Source: JAVBOP01 sp031550405 (lineage in GTDB: Bacteria; Bacteroidota; Ignavibacteria; Kapaibacteriales; UBA2268). Taken from it: a stretch of 8,564 bases of DNA. Below, piece by piece: positions 6,337-8,564 of the stretch. The notes beneath the pieces were generated by a model. It was not told where the DNA came from. It worked only from the letters and a program-made list of their open reading frames with translations, and searched no databases. Made by a program: the position numbers and the translations under genes. Every line of letters starts with the position of its first letter. The stretch's first letter is position 1. The stretch covers positions 1-8,564 of the forward strand of contig JAVBOP010000137.1 of assembly GCA_031550405.1 (NCBI GenBank), given 5' to 3'.

Positions 6337-6467
6337 TCATAAAAAGGCAGCCCCATATTAGATGTATCAGATATGTTTTTGTTACTTGTAGCAATATTTT
6401 TATCATTATCCTTGCAAGAGAATAAAAATATGCTAACAATAAATATGAAAAAAATTGTCTTTACCAT
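6330..6467 (-). pseudogene. 5' fragment of a third immunity-lipoprotein copy
   Basis: A 45-codon frame from ATG 6467 begins MVKTIFFIFIVSIFLFSC, a lipoprotein signal nearly matching the pseudogene at 7042, and the bases just upstream of the ATG (ATAAATCATC) are shared too. It ends LPFYEM then TAG, and LPFYEM aligns with the LIFYEI segment of the intact gene. Immediately after that point the DNA becomes Rhs Gly/Ala-linker sequence of the next cassette. The gene was therefore cut by a rearrangement that joined an immunity gene to the inside of an rhs 3' end. A signal-bearing lipopeptide could still be produced, but function is doubtful. Confidence 0.8.
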
Positions 6468-6485
6468 GATGATTTATATTCAAAA

Positions 6486-7042
6486 TTATTGCACAACCAC
6501 TATCTTCCATCGATAATTAGATATGTCTACTGTATCCTTATCAATTAGTTTTCCGTCTTGAAATTTTAACACCCAGGTTATTCCTCTTCCACCTGGTGGC
6601 GGATAACTCATATTATTCATATAGCATTCATACTCTTTAGGAAAATAATTTTTAATGTATTTCCATACTAAACTATCATAATCTCTTTGGCATTATGATA
6701 AGAAATAGCCACAATATTACCGTTAACTTTAGAAAAAATCGTAGATGGAGCTGTTACTAATCCAAATGCACTTGTTTCATAAGATATCTCATAGATTGTA
6801 GTATCTTCTATTGAAATCACATATACTTCTACAATTTTATTTTTTATACTTGGAACATTGATGCTGTCCATATACATTTCAATCTGACGAACCAAATCTT
6901 CATTATTAATCTCATAAAAAATCAATTTTTCTGATGTATCAGGCTTAGTTTTGCTATTAATATTTTTACTATTATGGTCGTTGCTATTACAAGCACAAAA
7001 TACTATGTTGATAACGAATATCAAAAAAAATGTCTTTACCAT
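6486..7042 (-). pseudogene. Frameshifted paralogue of the JAB-toxin immunity lipoprotein
   Basis: The open part (7042-6668, 124 codons) starts MVKTFFLIFVINIVFCAC, a lipoprotein signal, and continues with KLIFYEINNEDLV, TTIYEISYETSAFGL and SYHNAKEI, closely matching the intact gene at 7632-7129. It then stops at TAG. The next frame carries on the homology without interruption: DSLVWKYIKNYFPKEYE, then PPPGGRGITW and KFQDGKLIDKD, ending at TAA 6488-6486. Aligned to the intact gene, the lesion is a 7-nt deletion (AGATGCC missing between ATTA and TGATAG). This is a recent inactivation: both halves remain readable, and no other frameshift is seen. The truncated 124-residue product could still be made and exported, but it lacks the C-terminal third. 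Confidence 0.85.
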
Positions 7043-7090
7043 GATGATTTATAATTAAAATCAAAAAATTATGAATATTTTTTAATAAAC

Positions 7091-7119
7091 ATTAGCCCCT
7101 ATATAAACTAGGAGCTAAT
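7091..7119 (-). terminator. Hairpin after the JAB-toxin immunity gene
   Basis: An 11-bp inverted repeat with one mismatch (7091-7101 pairing with 7109-7119) encloses a 7-nt loop. It lies just downstream of the immunity stop codon. On the minus strand it is followed by GTTTATTAAAAAAT, so the U-tract is poor. It could be a weak terminator, an mRNA 3'-end stabiliser or a cassette boundary. The stem sequence (TAGCTCC/GGGGCTA) resembles the hairpin at 4886-4905. Confidence 0.45.
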
Positions 7120-7128
7120 TGTTGCTGT

Positions 7129-7632
7129 TTATTGTGTCATCATTTCTTCTTTATCAATTAGTTTGCCGTCTTTGAATGTGAGTCTCCATTCTATTCCTCC
7201 TCCTGTTGTTGGTGGTGGGTAATCGTTATTTTTTTGATAATATTCATATTCTTTAGGAAAATAATCCTTAAGATATTTCCATGCTAAACTATCAGGCATC
7301 TTAATCCCTTTGGCATTATGATAAGAAAAAGCTACAATATTTTCTTTAACCTTTGCAAAAATTGTTAATGGATTTACAATAAGTCCAAATGCGCTTGTTG
7401 CATAAGATAACTCATAAATAGTAGTATCATTTAATTGAATAACATATACATTCATAATTTTTTCTTCATTATTATGGACATCTACGCTGCCGATATACAT
7501 CTCTATTTCATGAACCAAATCTTCATTAGTAATCTCATAAAAGATAAGTTCTTTCGATTCAGGTATAGTTTTATAATTATTACAAGAACAAAATATTATA
7601 ATTGCCAATACAAATAAAATTGTTTTTAACAT
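7129..7632 (-). CDS. Lipoprotein, candidate immunity protein to the JAB-like toxin
   Basis: This 167-residue protein starts at the ATG at 7632. A longer reading from 7695 would add 21 residues inside the toxin gene, hide the signal peptide and is rejected. The N-terminus (MLKTILFVLAIIIFCSC) is a short lysine-plus-hydrophobic lipoprotein signal with the probable lipidated Cys at 17, placing the mature protein on a membrane facing the periplasm. The body contains ELIFYEITNEDLV, TTIYELSYATSAFGL and SYHNAKG, and a Pro/Gly-rich stretch before WRLTFKDGKLID. I do not recognise a named family. The immunity role is inferred from position, 4 nt after the toxin stop, and from export. Two damaged relatives lie downstream (7042-6486 and 6467-6330), so this is the only intact member of the cluster. 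Confidence 0.8.
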   Translation of the reverse strand: MLKTILFVLAIIIFCSCNNYKTIPESKELIFYEITNEDLVHEIEMYIGSVDVHNNEEKIMNVYVIQLNDTTIYELSYATSAFGLIVNPLTIFAKVKENIVAFSYHNAKGIKMPDSLAWKYLKDYFPKEYEYYQKNNDYPPPTTGGGIEWRLTFKDGKLIDKEEMMTQ

Positions 7633-7636
7633 ATTT

Positions 7637-8564
7637 CTACCACGTACCTTTATATTGATAATTCCAAACTTTCGTGTTATAATTGTAAGTTCCATCTACA
7701 GAATAAATACCTCTATTGTATAGAATATTTATTGGTCTTCTTAACCACTCTATTAGCTTCAAATCTTTCCCACTCAAAGCAATTGGATGAGCTCCGCTAA
7801 GTGCCATTTCAGGATGTGTATGTGCATGGGAAAATATTCCATAATTTTTCCCATTAAACACAACATATCTTTTACCATCTATAGTCACAGTTTTTAAAGC
7901 ATCATTACGGCATCGACTTACAGTATTTTTATCATAAGGTAGCATTATTGTGCCTCCATTGTCCAATTCCCAAGCAGAAACTTCACGTGTAGGCACTCCA
8001 TCGACAAACGAATTTTCCCACATGTCTGCATAGCATGCTTTTCTATTTGCATAATATCTTGCACCATTATCAACTATAGATTGCAAATGATTCAGCCCTG
8101 CATTCATCGCACCGATAGCAGCACCTTCCCAGAAATTGCCGCCAGTCAATGCAGAACCTGCACCACCTGCAACAGTCGAAAAAGCATAAGTGCCAGCTGT
8201 GCTGTTTGCAAAACTGCCGCCATACATCATAAAAGCAGAGCCGGCAACAGAACTTAAGCCGCCAGACGCAAAGCCAGACCAGAAATTGCCGCCAGAAAAA
8301 TGAGCTATCGTGCCATTGGCAAAACCATGTGCGTAGGCTCGCGCAACCTCCATCCCGATTCCACCGCTGCCAACGGCTCCAAAAATACTACCAATTCCTG
8401 CAGTTACAGCACCTGAAATTGCGCCTATGCCCACCGATTTCCAGAAATCGCCAGTATTCCAGTTGTTAAAGCCGCCATTGCTGAAAGCAACGCTTGCCGT
8501 ATAGCCCGCACCGCCAATGACTGCGCCCCAGCAAGCAGCATCTATGATTGTGCCAACACCGGGG
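7637..8564 (-). CDS. Rhs C-terminal toxin, JAB/JAMM-like domain (partial)
   Basis: The reading frame is open to the window edge, so the N-terminus and RHS core lie outside; 308 residues are visible. A GTG at 8434 is in frame but falls inside the coding region and is not taken as the start. Residues 1 to about 160 are a Gly/Ala-rich linker in which an FW motif recurs at about 40, 94 and 144. The tip (about 165-308) carries HAHTHP at 246-251 and SGKD at 264-267, resembling the HxHP...S..D metal-binding signature of JAB/JAMM peptidases. Glu194 (REVSAWEL) is a candidate for the upstream acidic residue. JAB-type domains are known tips of polymorphic toxins; peptidase activity here is inferred. The TAG stop lies 4 nt before the start of a lipoprotein gene, the standard toxin/immunity arrangement. 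It could be the tip of the full-length rhs gene or another displaced cassette. Confidence 0.8.
   Translation of the reverse strand, partial: PGVGTIIDAACWGAVIGGAGYTASVAFSNGGFNNWNTGDFWKSVGIGAISGAVTAGIGSIFGAVGSGGIGMEVARAYAHGFANGTIAHFSGGNFWSGFASGGLSSVAGSAFMMYGGSFANSTAGTYAFSTVAGGAGSALTGGNFWEGAAIGAMNAGLNHLQSIVDNGARYYANRKACYADMWENSFVDGVPTREVSAWELDNGGTIMLPYDKNTVSRCRNDALKTVTIDGKRYVVFNGKNYGIFSHAHTHPEMALSGAHPIALSGKDLKLIEWLRRPINILYNRGIYSVDGTYNYNTKVWNYQYKGTW

Noticed and set aside
6245..6439. 64-codon minus-strand frame across the immunity/toxin junction
   Set aside because: It is out of frame with both the lipoprotein fragment (6467-6330) and the toxin linker (6336-5590), each of which has recognisable homology, so it is a shadow frame.
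6481..6488. TAATTTTG on the minus strand, matching the Bacteroides -7 promoter form TAnnTTTG, just upstream of ATG 6467
   Set aside because: No convincing -33 TTTG was found at the right distance, the sequence is AT-rich enough for chance matches, and the gene downstream is a fragment.

Overview
This window is the accessory 3' end of an Rhs (YD-repeat) polymorphic-toxin locus, read entirely on the minus strand, from a Bacteroidales-type bacterium (Bacteroides, Parabacteroides or a relative; the genus is not resolvable here). Three things point there: the RHS core dialect (GRIYDPNTASFFSPDP, then NRYSYCLNNPLMYTDPSGE), the abundance of short-signal lipoproteins, and AT-rich small genes beside a more GC-rich RHS core and Gly/Ala linker.

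Read 5'->3' on the minus strand (right to left), there are four toxin/immunity modules. (1) 8564-7637 is the 3' part of an Rhs protein whose RHS core lies outside the window, ending in a JAB/JAMM-like HTHP domain. It is followed by a lipoprotein immunity candidate (7632-7129), a frameshifted second copy (7042-6486) and a truncated third copy (6467-6330). (2) The truncated third copy runs directly into a headless Rhs C-terminus (6336-5590) with a C39/papain-like Cys-His-Asp domain, followed by a secreted immunity candidate (5579-4914). (3) 4800-3712 is an orphan RHS-core cassette ending in a DUF4329-like HTHG domain, followed by a DUF6794-like lipoprotein (3695-2925). (4) 2786-1734 is an orphan RHS-core cassette ending in a phospholipase A2-like HDxxY domain, followed by three related lipoproteins (1728-1123, 1049-429, and a truncated 383-60). 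A strong bidirectional terminator at 69-99 closes the array.

The logic appears to be a reservoir of displaced Rhs C-terminal toxins, each with its immunity gene 4-16 nt downstream. About 225-233 bp of RHS-core sequence is repeated at the head of cassettes 3 and 4 and could serve as homology for tip exchange. Every immunity candidate carries an export signal (four lipoprotein families or copies, one signal-peptidase-I type), so protection probably acts in the periplasm or at a membrane.

The most unusual feature is the left end. The duplicated immunity genes each carry an in-frame remnant of the toxin's last 13-22 codons, with a start codon overlapping the preceding immunity stop. These remnants form 15- and 22-codon micro-ORFs that seem to preserve translational coupling and a GGGAG ribosome-binding site. 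No tRNA, rRNA, CRISPR array, transposase or plus-strand gene is supported, and no gene-free stretch exceeds 300 bases.
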